In this document: positions 9,044 to 18,143 of the stretch, piece by piece
Numbering within the stretch: the first letter of the stretch is position 1
Layout: every line of letters begins with the position of its first letter
Position numbers and translations under genes: made by a program
Notes under the pieces: model-generated
Told to the model about the DNA's origin: nothing
What the model saw: the letters and a program-made list of their open reading frames with translations, nothing else
Databases searched by the model: none
NCBI GenBank assembly: GCA_045589695.1
Contig: JAZNPP010000026.1
Coordinates: 62,001 to 126,000, forward strand
Direction: 5' to 3'
DNA: 64,000 nt
Origin: HGM04593 sp045589695
GTDB taxonomy: Bacteria > Bacteroidota > Bacteroidia > Bacteroidales > Bacteroidaceae

Positions 9044-9913
9044 TCAACTACGTTTCGCAAAGAGATTGAGCAAAGCTTTCACATAATCCTGTTCAGTGCT
9101 TATCGACACGAAATCGACACGGCTCTTGTTTAGAATCTCGTTGAGCCTTGCAGTCTGTTCCTCCCACCATTTGCGTTGGTACTCCTGAACCTTTGAAGAC
9201 GAGGTATCGACATACATCTCTTCCCCGCTTTCGGCATCCCTGAACTTGACAAGTCCTATCTTGGGCATGCCTGCAAGACGACGGTCGTAGACCTGAATAG
9301 CCACGATGTCATGTTTTCTGTTGGCTATTGTCATAGCGTTCTTGTAGTCTCCGTTGTCTATGAAGTCACTTATAATGAACGCCGTACAACGTTTCTTTAT
9401 TGCATTGGTAAGGTATTCAAGCGGCACTTTGACTGCGGTCCTGCTGCTGTCAGGCTCAAAGTTTATAAGCTCACGTATTATATAAAGGATATGCTTTCGG
9501 CCTTTCTGCGGCGGAATGAACTTTTCCACCTTGTCGGTAAAGAAAATGACGCCAATCTTGTCATTGTTCTGAATTGCCGCGAACGCCAATGTAGCCGCAA
9601 TCTCAGTAACCATATCACGTTTGGTCTGCTTTACCGTACCGAAGTCAAGACTGTCCGACATATCCACAAGAAGCATTACGGTAAGTTCACGCTCCTCTTC
9701 GAACACCTTTATAAAGGGTTTGTTGAAACGTGCCGTAACGTTCCAGTCGATATCACGGACATCATCGCCGTACTGATACTCACGCACTTCGCTGAATGAC
9801 ATGCCTCGACCTTTAAAGGCTGAATGGTACTGCCCTGCAAAGATATTGTGAGAAAGGCCACGAGTCTTTATCTCAATCTTGCGAACTTTTTTTATGAGTT
9901 CACTCGTTTCCAT
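9044..9913 (-). CDS. DUF58 domain protein
   Basis: This cytoplasmic protein of 289 residues carries the DUF58 signature at about 26-62 (FAGQYHSAFKGRG, then YGDDVRDIDWNVTARF), followed by a VWA-like fold with a MIDAS-type DMSDS at 84-88. DUF58 genes almost always follow a moxR gene, as here (6 bases downstream). The pair is thought to work as an ATPase and its VWA-type adaptor, but the exact task in aerotolerance is not known. The gene stops with TGA at 9044-9046, which shows that TGA is a normal stop in this genome. Confidence 0.88.
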   Translation of the reverse strand: METSELIKKVRKIEIKTRGLSHNIFAGQYHSAFKGRGMSFSEVREYQYGDDVRDIDWNVTARFNKPFIKVFEEERELTVMLLVDMSDSLDFGTVKQTKRDMVTEIAATLAFAAIQNNDKIGVIFFTDKVEKFIPPQKGRKHILYIIRELINFEPDSSRTAVKVPLEYLTNAIKKRCTAFIISDFIDNGDYKNAMTIANRKHDIVAIQVYDRRLAGMPKIGLVKFRDAESGEEMYVDTSSSKVQEYQRKWWEEQTARLNEILNKSRVDFVSISTEQDYVKALLNLFAKRS

Positions 9914-9919
9914 AACAAA

Positions 9920-10915
9920 TCAGGGTACCTCAACGCTGTTCAATATCAGGCTCACAATCTCATCGGGTGTCATGTTGCTCGCTTCGGCCTCGTAGCTCAA
10001 GCCGATACGGTGACGCAGCACGTCGTGAGCGACGGCACGCACATCCTCAGGAACGACATAGCCTCTGCGTTTGATGAACGCATAAGCACGTGCGGCAAGC
10101 GCCAGATTTATCGAGGCGCGCGGAGATGCGCCGAACGAAATCATATCCTTAAGCTCCTTCAAGCCGTATTTGTCGGGGTAACGGGTAGCGAACACGATGT
10201 CTGCAATATACTGCTCAATCTTTTCGTCAAGATACACCTGTCTTACGACCTTACGGGCCTCTACAATCTCTTCGGGCTTAAGGATAGGCTTAACGGCAAT
10301 CTTCTCGCCTGTTATGTTCTGACGGATGATTTTCTTTTCTTCTGAAAGTTCCGGATAACCTATTACGACCTTAAGCATAAAGCGGTCTACCTGAGCTTCG
10401 GGAAGGGGATATGTACCCTCCTGCTCTATCGGGTTCTGCGTAGCAAGCACAAGGAACGGCTGCGGCAGTCCGAACGTATCCTTGCCGATGGTCACCTGAC
10501 GCTCCTGCATCGCCTCAAGCAATGCGCTCTGTACCTTAGCGGGGGCACGGTTAATCTCATCGGCAAGCACGAAGTTTGCGAATACCGGACCTTTCTTTAC
10601 CTTGAACTCCTCGCTCTTCTGGCTATATACCATAGTACCCACAACGTCGGCAGGCAAAAGATCGGGGGTAAACTGGATACGGCTGAAATCAGCGTCAATC
10701 AGTTCCGACAAAGTCTTTATCGCAAGTGTCTTCGCCAAGCCCGGAAGACCCTCAAGAAGAATATGGCCGTCGGCCAGCAAGCCGATAAGCAAAGATTCTA
10801 CAAGGTGTTTCTGACCGACAATCACCTGGTCCATTCCGGCCTGCAGATTGGTAACGAAACCGCTCTGTCTTTCAATCATCTCATTCAATTCACGAATGTC
10901 AATTGTTGCGCTCAT
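9920..10915 (-). CDS. moxR: MoxR family AAA+ ATPase
   Basis: This AAA+ ATPase of 331 residues has Walker A GLPGLAKT at 56-63, Walker B with Asp119 and Glu120 in LADEINRAP, and sensor 1 in LATQNPIEQEGTYPLPEAQ. It matches the MoxR (RavA-like) group, which acts as a chaperone in the folding or activation of partner complexes that contain VWA proteins. It is the first gene of the bat operon. A TAAATTTG box and a 16-bp palindrome lie upstream. Confidence in the family is high; the client protein is only inferred to be BatA, BatB or the DUF58 protein. Confidence 0.92.
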   Translation of the reverse strand: MSATIDIRELNEMIERQSGFVTNLQAGMDQVIVGQKHLVESLLIGLLADGHILLEGLPGLAKTLAIKTLSELIDADFSRIQFTPDLLPADVVGTMVYSQKSEEFKVKKGPVFANFVLADEINRAPAKVQSALLEAMQERQVTIGKDTFGLPQPFLVLATQNPIEQEGTYPLPEAQVDRFMLKVVIGYPELSEEKKIIRQNITGEKIAVKPILKPEEIVEARKVVRQVYLDEKIEQYIADIVFATRYPDKYGLKELKDMISFGASPRASINLALAARAYAFIKRRGYVVPEDVRAVAHDVLRHRIGLSYEAEASNMTPDEIVSLILNSVEVP

Positions 10916-10949
10916 AATTATGTATTTGTAACTTTATATTTGTTTCTGT

Positions 10950-10957
10950 CAAATTTA
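10950..10957 (-). promoter_or_regulatory. candidate -7 box of the moxR-bat operon (TAAATTTG)
   Basis: The minus strand reads TAAATTTG here, a full match to the Bacteroidales -7 consensus TAnnTTTG, 34 bases before the moxR start codon. The -33 element is weak. It is the best promoter candidate in the 125-base gap before the operon. Confidence 0.4.
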
Positions 10958-11007
10958 CTCCTTTATGAAATGTATCTATGTTAATTTTCATAAAAGAGCC
11001 TTAAGCG

Positions 11008-11023
11008 ATGTTAGGCCTAACAT
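11008..11023. promoter_or_regulatory. 16-bp perfect palindrome upstream of moxR
   Basis: ATGTTAGGCCTAACAT is a perfect 16-bp palindrome without a loop. It lies between the end of the HU-LysM gene and the proposed moxR promoter, about 50 bases upstream of the TAAATTTG box. The absence of a loop favours a dimeric protein-binding site over an RNA hairpin. No regulator can be named. Confidence 0.4.
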
Positions 11024-11040
11024 ACTTTAACTTTACATGG

Positions 11041-12237
11041 TCATTTTCTCGGCTCAAGCATAGGTATTGATATTATCATGCCTTTGCTGAGGTCGTCGGG
11101 ACGCGACATTGAATTATGCTTAACAATGTATGGCCACAGTTTTTTGTCACCGTAATACATGAGGGCTATCTTTGTCAGAGTCTCGCCTGCAGCGACCTTA
11201 TGCCGCTTCCACTCTCCTGTAATATCATACAGATGGGTATCGGACAAAGCAATATCCTTCAATGGTACAGAGTTCAGTTCTTCAATCATGACAAACTCAT
11301 ATACCTTTTTGTTTTCCTGTGACGGAATAATATCGGACAACGCCTGTTCTTCATTGCTCAATTCCCGGCTTTCAGGCGTAGCCTCTGTCGTCGCATCAAC
11401 GGTCGCGGCAGTCACGGCGTCTACAGACTCCGTTACAACAGGCTTCTCTTCCGCATTAACGGCCGAGCTTTCAATGGTCTGTACAGGAACAGCTACAGCT
11501 TGCTCTTCGGCTTCGGCCGGCATAGCATTGAAATAACATAAATACAAAACAGCCGCAAGCGAGAGTATAATGATTATAGACAATGTTATATACAGCCATT
11601 TATAGCTCTTCTTCTTTTTTTCAACGGGCTTTCTGCTCTCTTTTTTAGGCACATGCACCATTACAGGCTCTGCAGGCCTTTCTTGTACCGCAACCACCTC
11701 TTCAACGGCCTGCTCCTGAACAGGGGCAACGTCTGCGGTATCTTCGGCGACGGTATCATTATCCGCCGCTTCGGGCACGGTCTCAGCGGGTTCTTCCTGA
11801 GGCGCGTCTTCCGCCGATTGCGGAGCTGCTGTCCCGCCGTCAATCCCAACAGTCTCTACAGGCGCGTTTTCTTCCGTATCCTCTATTGAGTCAGGCATTT
11901 CCTCGTCGCTGTAAGTATCGTCTACCTCAACAGGCTCAAACATCGCAAACGGTTGGTTTACATCATCTTTCAGCGTATCAGCAGGAAGAAACGACAACTT
12001 CTTATGCCCTTTTATCTCGAATTTCTCGCCGGTATTCACATTCACGCTGCTGCGGCTCGCGACATCGGTTATCTTGAACGTGCCAAGCCCGTTTATTTTT
12101 ACAATCCCGTCGTTTTCGAGACCTTCGATTACAAGGTCAAAGAACGCTTTAGTGAACAATTCTGATTTTGCGACAGATATACCGGCCTCCTTTGCCAATA
12201 AAGCGCTTAAGTCGGAGTGATTCAGTTTCATATCCAT
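11041..12237 (-). CDS. HU-like DNA-binding, transmembrane and LysM fusion protein
   Basis: Three parts are visible in these 398 residues. Residues 1-92 form an HU/IHF-like DNA-binding domain (DGIVKINGLGTFKI is typical). Residues about 96-190 are an acidic, Ala/Pro/Glu-rich linker, then a basic stretch ending in KKKK at 207-210. One membrane helix spans about 214-236, and after a second linker a LysM domain sits at 344-394 (HKVAAGETLTKIALMYYGD). The positive-inside rule puts the HU domain in the cytoplasm and LysM in the periplasm, where LysM domains bind peptidoglycan. The protein could tie the nucleoid to the cell wall; that is inference. It follows a normal HU gene by 16 bases. Confidence 0.85.
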   Translation of the reverse strand: MDMKLNHSDLSALLAKEAGISVAKSELFTKAFFDLVIEGLENDGIVKINGLGTFKITDVASRSSVNVNTGEKFEIKGHKKLSFLPADTLKDDVNQPFAMFEPVEVDDTYSDEEMPDSIEDTEENAPVETVGIDGGTAAPQSAEDAPQEEPAETVPEAADNDTVAEDTADVAPVQEQAVEEVVAVQERPAEPVMVHVPKKESRKPVEKKKKSYKWLYITLSIIIILSLAAVLYLCYFNAMPAEAEEQAVAVPVQTIESSAVNAEEKPVVTESVDAVTAATVDATTEATPESRELSNEEQALSDIIPSQENKKVYEFVMIEELNSVPLKDIALSDTHLYDITGEWKRHKVAAGETLTKIALMYYGDKKLWPYIVKHNSMSRPDDLSKGMIISIPMLEPRK

Positions 12238-12253
12238 AATATCCCCTCCTTGT

Positions 12254-12526
12254 TTATTTGAATTTATCTTTCAGTTTACTGCTCGGACGGAACGAAGGCA
12301 CCACTTTAGGCGGGACAAGAAAACGCTGTCCGGTCTTCGGGTTTACCGACAACCTCTCCTTACGCATCTTCACTTCGAGAACGCCGAAACCCGACACATT
12401 GAGCTGGTCGTTCTCCTTGAGACGGTCTGTCATCACACTGACAAACTTGTCCACGTTTGCCGATGCCTCTGCCGGTGTCATTCTGCACCGCTTTGCCAAC
12501 TTTGAGATAAATTCCTTGTTATTCAT
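12254..12526 (-). CDS. HU family DNA-binding protein
   Basis: This is a complete small HU/IHF-type protein of 90 residues. The N-terminal helices carry MTPAEASANVDKFV, the beta saddle has LNVSGFGVLEVKMRKERLSVNPKTG, and the DNA-contacting arm is followed by VVPSFRPSSKLKDKF. Proteins of this family bend DNA as dimers. It lies 25 bases after rimO and 16 bases before the HU-LysM fusion, whose N-terminal domain is similar in kind, so the two could form mixed dimers. That last point is not shown by the sequence. Confidence 0.9.
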   Translation of the reverse strand: MNNKEFISKLAKRCRMTPAEASANVDKFVSVMTDRLKENDQLNVSGFGVLEVKMRKERLSVNPKTGQRFLVPPKVVPSFRPSSKLKDKFK

Positions 12527-12551
12527 ATTATAGCAGTTTTGTCAATTTGTT

Positions 12552-13856
12552 TCAAGCTTTGTCAAGAGTGCCCATGAGGTCGAATTCCGTCGCGTCAGTT
12601 ATGCGTACGTCGTAGAACGAACCGATATCGAGCTTGCCCTCGTTCACATTTACAAGCACCTCCATATCAACCTCGGGAGAATCAAATTCCGTTCGGCCAA
12701 TATAATAGCCGCCCTCTACCCTGTCGATTATCGTCTTGAAGACTTTTCCTACCTTTTCGTCATTGAGCCTCGAAGATATACGTTGCTGCAACGCCATAAG
12801 CCTGTCAAGACGCTCCTGTTTTTTCTTCTTGGAAACACTGTCACGGTAATTTTCCGCAGCATATGTTCCGTCTTCCTCGCAATATGCGAAAGCTCCGAGA
12901 CGGTCAAATTTTGCCCACTTTACAAACTCGACAAGTTCTTCGAATTCCTTTTCGGTCTCACCCGGGAAACCTACCATCATGGTAGTTCTCAAACAGATGC
13001 CTGGCACCTCCTGACGCATTCTCTCTACAAGAGCATAGGTATCTTCTTTCGTGACATTGCGCAGCATCTTCTTGAGTATCTTGCTGCTTACATGCTGCAA
13101 TGCTATGTCAAGGTACTTGCAGACATTTTTCCTCTCCCTCATTACACGCAAGAGGTCATAAGGGAAGTTCGACGGGTATGCATAATGCAGTCGTATCCAC
13201 TCGACTCCCTCAATGTCCGAGATTTTCTCGACAAGTTCCGCAATGCTCTGCTTCTTGTACAAATCGACTCCGTAGAATGTCAGTTCCTGCGCAATAATCT
13301 GAAACTCCTTAACGCCCTTTGAAACAAGATAACGCACTTCATCAAGAATTTCCTCCATCGGACGCGACTTGTGCTGCCCTGTGATTATAGGAATCGCACA
13401 ATATGCGCATCGTCTGTTGCAGCCCTCTGAAATCTTCAAGTAGGCATAATGCGACGGAGTCGTAAGCGCCCTCTCCTGAGCGATACTATCGTTATACTGT
13501 TTCTTCAGGTCACCGAGGAGTTCTGTCCAATTGAACTTTCCGTAGAACTTATCGACCTGTGAAATTTCCTCACGCAGTTCTGTCAGGTAACGTTCCGAAA
13601 GACAGCCCATCACATACAGTTTGTCAAGTTCGCCCTGCTCTTTTCGTTGGCAGAACTCAAGTATCATATTTATGGATTCCTCTTTAGCATCGCCTATGAA
13701 TCCGCACGTGTTTATCACAGCTATCGAGCCGCACGGCTCCTCGCTGTCATGAACGGCCTCGTATCCGCACTCCTGCAACTGACGCATAAGACGTTCCGAA
13801 TCGACAAGATTCTTGGAACAGCCCATTGTTATAACATCTACACGATTCTTTTTCAT
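12552..13856 (-). CDS. rimO: ribosomal protein S12 methylthiotransferase RimO
   Basis: This radical SAM enzyme adds a methylthio group to the conserved aspartate of ribosomal protein S12. The N-terminal MTTase domain has three cluster-binding cysteines, Cys13, Cys51 and Cys85. The radical SAM motif CxxxCxxC is at 146, 150 and 153 (EGCNRRCAYCAIP), and a TRAM domain closes the protein at about 370-434. Length (434) and the opening VDVITMGCSKNLVDSE are those of RimO rather than MiaB. It starts three bases after ftsY stops. Confidence 0.95.
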   Translation of the reverse strand: MKKNRVDVITMGCSKNLVDSERLMRQLQECGYEAVHDSEEPCGSIAVINTCGFIGDAKEESINMILEFCQRKEQGELDKLYVMGCLSERYLTELREEISQVDKFYGKFNWTELLGDLKKQYNDSIAQERALTTPSHYAYLKISEGCNRRCAYCAIPIITGQHKSRPMEEILDEVRYLVSKGVKEFQIIAQELTFYGVDLYKKQSIAELVEKISDIEGVEWIRLHYAYPSNFPYDLLRVMRERKNVCKYLDIALQHVSSKILKKMLRNVTKEDTYALVERMRQEVPGICLRTTMMVGFPGETEKEFEELVEFVKWAKFDRLGAFAYCEEDGTYAAENYRDSVSKKKKQERLDRLMALQQRISSRLNDEKVGKVFKTIIDRVEGGYYIGRTEFDSPEVDMEVLVNVNEGKLDIGSFYDVRITDATEFDLMGTLDKA

Positions 13857-13859
13857 TGT

Positions 13860-14813
13860 TTAGCCGAATAGCGAATCTACAAACTCTTCACGATTGAATA
13901 TCTGCAAATGGTCAATGCCCTCGCCAAGACCGATATATTTCACAGGAATCTTGAACTGGTCGCTTATTCCTATCACTACACCGCCCTTAGCGGTTCCGTC
14001 GAGCTTAGTTATCGCAAGCGCCGTAACCTCCGTTGCCTTCGTGAACTGTTTTGCCTGTTCAAAGGCGTTCTGCCCGGTAGAGCCGTCAAGCACCAGCAAC
14101 ACCTCATGGGGGGCGCCCGGAACGACTTTCTTCATCACATTCTTTATCTTGGTAAGCTCGTTCATAAGCCCCACCTTGTTATGCAGGCGGCCCGCCGTGT
14201 CTATGATAACCACGTCAGCGCCGTTAGCTACAGCCGACGAAAGAGTGTCGAACGCGACCGAAGCCGGGTCAGAGCCCATACCTTGCTTCACGACTGGGAC
14301 ATCGGCTCTGCGTCCCCACTCTACAAGCTGTTCTACAGCCGCAGCCCTGAAAGTATCGGCTGCGCCGAGATAAACCTTCTTGCCGGCCTTCTTGAACTGA
14401 TGAGCGAGTTTGCCTATAGTAGTCGTCTTTCCGACACCGTTTACGCCGACAACCATAATGACATACGGTTTATCAACGCCTTCCGGAGTGTCGAAACAGT
14501 CTCCGTCACCGTTATTGTTCTCCATGAGCAGCTGCGCTATCTCGTCTTTAAGCAGCATGTTCAGTTCCGCCGTGTTCATGAACTTGTCACGAGCGGCGCG
14601 TTTCTGTACTCTGTCGATAATGCGGAGCGTTGTCTCAATGCCCACATCCGATGTCACAAGCACCTCTTCGAGGTTGTCAAGCACCTCATCGTCAATTTCA
14701 CTCTTTCCGGCAACGGCACGCGCTATCTTGCCGAAAACGCTCTCTTTTGTCTTTGAAAGTCCCTTGTCAAGGACCTCTTTTTTCTCTTTATTGAAAAAAC
14801 CGAATATTCCCAT
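13860..14813 (-). CDS. ftsY: signal recognition particle receptor FtsY
   Basis: This GTPase docks the signal recognition particle at the inner membrane for co-translational insertion. The 317 residues include a short N domain and the NG GTPase core: GVNGVGKTTT from residue 123, AADTFRAAAVEQL, DTAGR, and TKLDGTAKGG. The long acidic A domain of the E. coli protein is missing, which is usual in this phylum; instead there is a short amphipathic start (MGIFGFFNKEKKE). It lies eight bases after lepA. Confidence 0.95.
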   Translation of the reverse strand: MGIFGFFNKEKKEVLDKGLSKTKESVFGKIARAVAGKSEIDDEVLDNLEEVLVTSDVGIETTLRIIDRVQKRAARDKFMNTAELNMLLKDEIAQLLMENNNGDGDCFDTPEGVDKPYVIMVVGVNGVGKTTTIGKLAHQFKKAGKKVYLGAADTFRAAAVEQLVEWGRRADVPVVKQGMGSDPASVAFDTLSSAVANGADVVIIDTAGRLHNKVGLMNELTKIKNVMKKVVPGAPHEVLLVLDGSTGQNAFEQAKQFTKATEVTALAITKLDGTAKGGVVIGISDQFKIPVKYIGLGEGIDHLQIFNREEFVDSLFG

Positions 14814-14821
14814 TTCTATCG

Positions 14822-16603
14822 TTAATCTAATTTCAACACTGCAAGGAACGCCTTCTGCGGCACCTCGACGTTGCCAATCTGCTTCATACGTTTCTTACCC
14901 TTCTTCTGTTTCTCAAGCAACTTACGCTTACGTGACACGTCACCGCCGTAACATTTCGCCGTCACATCCTTACGCACCTGCTTTATAGTCTCTCTGGCAA
15001 TGATTTTCGTGCCAATGGCAGCCTGCAAAGCAATATCGAACTGCTGTCTTGGTATGAGGTCACGCAGTTTTTCGCACATCTGACGGCCGAGACCGTACGC
15101 ATTGTCCACATGAGTCAATGTCGAAAGCGCATCGACCGGCTCGCCGTTGAGTAAGATGTCGAGTTTGATAAGCTTTGATGTCCTGAAACCTGCCGGGTGA
15201 TAGTCGAAAGATGCGTATCCTTTTGAGATGCTCTTCAGCTTGTCGTAGAAATCAATCACAATCTCGCCAAGCGGGAGCAGGAATCTTATATCCACGCGGT
15301 TGCCTGTTATGAATTCCTGTTTGAGCAGTTCGCCGCGCTTCGACAAACAAAGAGTCATTATAGGGCCGATATATTCGGCACGTGTTATAATGCTGGCATT
15401 GATATACGGCTCTTCAATGTGGTCGATAAGCGTCTGGTCAGGCATTCCGCCAGGGTTATGCACCTCTTTTGCCGTACCCTGCTTGTCATATACCATGTAC
15501 GACACGTTCGGCACAGTGGTAATAACGCTCATGTCAAACTCGCGGTCAAGACGTTCCTGAACAATCTCCATGTGCAGCAAGCCCAAAAAACCGCAACGGA
15601 AACCGAAGCCGAGGGCTGCCGACGATTCCGGAGTAAAGGTCAGCGAAGCGTCGTTCAGCTGCAGCTTTTCAAGCGATGAACGAAGATCCTCATAATCCTC
15701 GGCCTCTATCGGGTATACCCCGGCAAAGACCATAGGCTTAACCTCTTCGAAGCCCGAAATAGCAGCGCTGCACGGGCGGGCAATGTGAGTTATGGTATCG
15801 CCCACCTTAACCTCCTTAGATGTCTTAATACCCGAGATGATGTAACCCACATCGCCTGTTCTCAGTTCCTGACGCGGAGAAAGGTCCATTTTAAGAACGC
15901 CGATTTCGTCTGCGTCATACTCTTTGCCGGTATTGAAGAACTTCACCTTGTCACCTTTTCTGAGTACACCGTTCGTAATCTTGAAGTAAGCGATGATGCC
16001 TCGGAAGGAGTTAAATACAGAGTCAAAGATAAGAGCCTGCAACGGAGCCTCTTCATCGCCGACCGGGGCAGGAATTCTCTCCACGACAGCCTTCAGTATC
16101 TCCTCGACGCCCATTCCCGTTTTACCCGAAGCCTCTATTATATCGTCACGGTCACAACCGATGAGGTCCACGATTTCATCCTTAACCTCTTCGGGCATAG
16201 CATTTATCATGTCGCATTTGTTTATGACAGGAATAATCTCCAATCCCTGGTCTACCGCCATATAAAGATTAGATATTGTCTGCGCCTGTACGCCTTGTGT
16301 CGCATCAACGACAAGCAATGCGCCCTCACAAGCCGCTATCGAACGTGACACCTCATACGAAAAGTCAACGTGTCCCGGAGTGTCAATAAGATTTAAAATA
16401 TATTTCTCGCCATTGTGGATATATTCCATCTGTATCGCATGGCTCTTGATTGTGATACCGCGCTCTTTTTCAAGGTCCATATTGTCAAGCATCTGGCCTT
16501 CGGTAATGTTAATGGTCTTCGTTGTCTCAAGAAGACGGTCAGCCAAAGTCGATTTGCCATGGTCGATGTGAGCGATGATGCAAAAATTTCTGATTTTATC
16601 CAT
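14822..16603 (-). CDS. lepA: elongation factor 4 (LepA)
   Basis: LepA is a translational GTPase that binds ribosomes and helps back-translocation or initiation. It has the G1 motif AHIDHGKST near the N-terminus, the G2 to G4 motifs (RGITIK, DTPGHVDF, NKCD), EF-G-like domains and the LepA-specific C-terminal domain with YGGDVSRKRKLLEKQK. The frame runs further upstream to 16747, but the ATG at 16603 begins the conserved MDKIRNFCIIAHIDHGKS sequence and gives the normal size of 593 residues. A good -7 box lies 56 bases upstream. It probably heads the lepA-ftsY-rimO-HU-HU/LysM gene set. Confidence 0.96.
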   Translation of the reverse strand: MDKIRNFCIIAHIDHGKSTLADRLLETTKTINITEGQMLDNMDLEKERGITIKSHAIQMEYIHNGEKYILNLIDTPGHVDFSYEVSRSIAACEGALLVVDATQGVQAQTISNLYMAVDQGLEIIPVINKCDMINAMPEEVKDEIVDLIGCDRDDIIEASGKTGMGVEEILKAVVERIPAPVGDEEAPLQALIFDSVFNSFRGIIAYFKITNGVLRKGDKVKFFNTGKEYDADEIGVLKMDLSPRQELRTGDVGYIISGIKTSKEVKVGDTITHIARPCSAAISGFEEVKPMVFAGVYPIEAEDYEDLRSSLEKLQLNDASLTFTPESSAALGFGFRCGFLGLLHMEIVQERLDREFDMSVITTVPNVSYMVYDKQGTAKEVHNPGGMPDQTLIDHIEEPYINASIITRAEYIGPIMTLCLSKRGELLKQEFITGNRVDIRFLLPLGEIVIDFYDKLKSISKGYASFDYHPAGFRTSKLIKLDILLNGEPVDALSTLTHVDNAYGLGRQMCEKLRDLIPRQQFDIALQAAIGTKIIARETIKQVRKDVTAKCYGGDVSRKRKLLEKQKKGKKRMKQIGNVEVPQKAFLAVLKLD

Positions 16604-16658
16604 AGGAAAACTTAATTTGTCATTGTAAATGCCGCAACCGTATTGCCGCAATAAAGCG

Positions 16659-16666
16659 CAAAGATA
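16659..16666 (-). promoter_or_regulatory. candidate lepA promoter -7 box (TATCTTTG)
   Basis: The minus strand reads TATCTTTG, an exact match to TAnnTTTG, 56 bases upstream of the lepA ATG. The sequence before it is AT-rich, as often seen around Bacteroidales promoters, but there is no exact -33 TTTG at 19-21 bases. Confidence 0.5.
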
Positions 16667-16895
16667 CAAAATAAATTTATAATTATATATATAATTAATA
16701 TAGCAAAAGCCGCTAATTTCAAGATTGCCGGCATCAAGAAGAAACATTCAACGCCTCATTTGATTTTGCTTGTAAATAAATATAAAACCGACAACTTAAA
16801 AACCAACCCGAATGACATCATTGACAAAGATTATTTACATAGTTTATATATAATCCTTTAACGACATTTTATTAAAGCAATAATATAATAAAAAA

Positions 16896-16927
16896 ATAAG
16901 AGCATGCCGTTTTAGGCACACTCTTAT
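16896..16927 (-). terminator. rho-independent terminator after hydF
   Basis: ATAAGAG (16896-16902) pairs with CTCTTAT (16921-16927), with an inner TGCC/GGCA pair (16905-16908 with 16915-16918). On the minus strand the hairpin is followed by a run of T residues. It lies 21 bases after the hydF stop. Confidence 0.75.
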
Positions 16928-16947
16928 GTAATTATATTTTACTCATA

Positions 16948-18132
16948 TTAAAATGAAACCTTGTCAAGGATTCCGGTCAATGCGGCTATCGCAATTCCGT
17001 AGTTAGTAACAGGAACTCCCTGCTCTACAGCCCTGCTTACACGCGACATAACATGACGTTTGGTGAACATGCATGCGCCGCAATGAATAACAACGTCATA
17101 CACACTCAAATCATCGGGAAAATCATTGCCGGAAACGACGTCGATAGAGAGTCCTTCGCCGAAACGCCTGCGTAACATACGAGGCAATTTCACGCGCCCT
17201 ATATCCTCGTTGCGAGGTACATGAGAACATGCTTCAGCTATAAGCACCCTGCCGTCAGCCGACAAATTCATAAGAGCGTCGGCACCTTTGCGAAAGAGTT
17301 CTATGTCGCCCTTGTAACGGGCCATAAGCACCGAAAAAGAGGTAAGTTTCGTCGCTTCAGGCTTAAGTCTTTCAACTTGCTCGAATACTTGAGAATCAGT
17401 TATTATAAGCGACGGCGGTTCTTTTATCGCACCGAGCGACAAGGGCAGTTCCTCAAGGGCGCAGCACAAAGGAACAGCGTGTTTGTCGAGTATATTACGC
17501 AGCGTCTGCACCTGAGGCTGGATAAGGCGTCCTTTAGGCGCTTGAGAATCTTGCGGCATTACCAGCACTACAACATCTCCGGCCTTTACAAGCGGCCCTG
17601 TAATATCATCGTCGTCAGCGGCGCGAAGAGCAGTAGCCATAGCCTTCAGCAGTTCCTCACGGCCTTCACCCGTAACTGCCGAAAAAGGCGTTATATCCTT
17701 GCCGAGAACATCTTTCCACCCATACAAGACAGCGGTGCCGGACAACCTGTCGCATTGTCCTAACAACAACACATATGGGATATTCGTCTTTTCGAACAGC
17801 CTGCACCACTCCCGTTCTTCCTCATTGTCATGCGGATTATCATGCAGGAGCATCAAAGCGAGGTCTATTCTCGACAACACCCTTTTTGCAGCATCCACAC
17901 GCAGCTCACCGACAACGCCAACGTCGTCGTAGCCGGCGGTATCGCCGATGACAGCCGCTCCTACGCCCGGCAATTCAATATTTTTCCACACCGTGTCGGT
18001 GGTAGTTCCCGCGACAGAAGAGACTATGGAAACGTTCTGCCCCGCCAAAGCATTGACAAGAGAGGATTTCCCGGCATTCCTGCGGCCGAACACCGCAATG
18101 TGATATCGTTCAGAACGTGCTTGCTGTGACAT
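16948..18132 (-). CDS. hydF: [FeFe] hydrogenase H-cluster maturation GTPase HydF
   Basis: HydF is the scaffold GTPase on which the 2Fe subcluster is assembled before transfer to the hydrogenase. The N-terminal GTPase domain has FGRRNAGKSSLVN at about 15-27 and a DTAGYDD switch region. The C-terminal part has the HydF-specific cluster ligands Cys302-x-His304 and, 46 residues later, His350-Cys351-x-x-Cys354, which separate it from Era- or Der-type GTPases. The length of 394 is normal. It is the last gene of hydE-hydG-hydF, 11 bases after hydG, and is followed by a terminator. Confidence 0.95.
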   Translation of the reverse strand: MSQQARSERYHIAVFGRRNAGKSSLVNALAGQNVSIVSSVAGTTTDTVWKNIELPGVGAAVIGDTAGYDDVGVVGELRVDAAKRVLSRIDLALMLLHDNPHDNEEEREWCRLFEKTNIPYVLLLGQCDRLSGTAVLYGWKDVLGKDITPFSAVTGEGREELLKAMATALRAADDDDITGPLVKAGDVVVLVMPQDSQAPKGRLIQPQVQTLRNILDKHAVPLCCALEELPLSLGAIKEPPSLIITDSQVFEQVERLKPEATKLTSFSVLMARYKGDIELFRKGADALMNLSADGRVLIAEACSHVPRNEDIGRVKLPRMLRRRFGEGLSIDVVSGNDFPDDLSVYDVVIHCGACMFTKRHVMSRVSRAVEQGVPVTNYGIAIAALTGILDKVSF

Positions 18133-18143
18133 TGTATAATATT

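Larger units (their letters stand above)
16604..16947. other. intergenic region between lepA and hydF
   Basis: These 344 bases are AT-rich. They hold the lepA promoter candidate at 16659-16666 and the hydF terminator hairpin at 16896-16927. Between them lie long A/T tracts (for example 16678-16700 and 16840-16900) and no convincing small gene or other structure. Confidence 0.6.
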
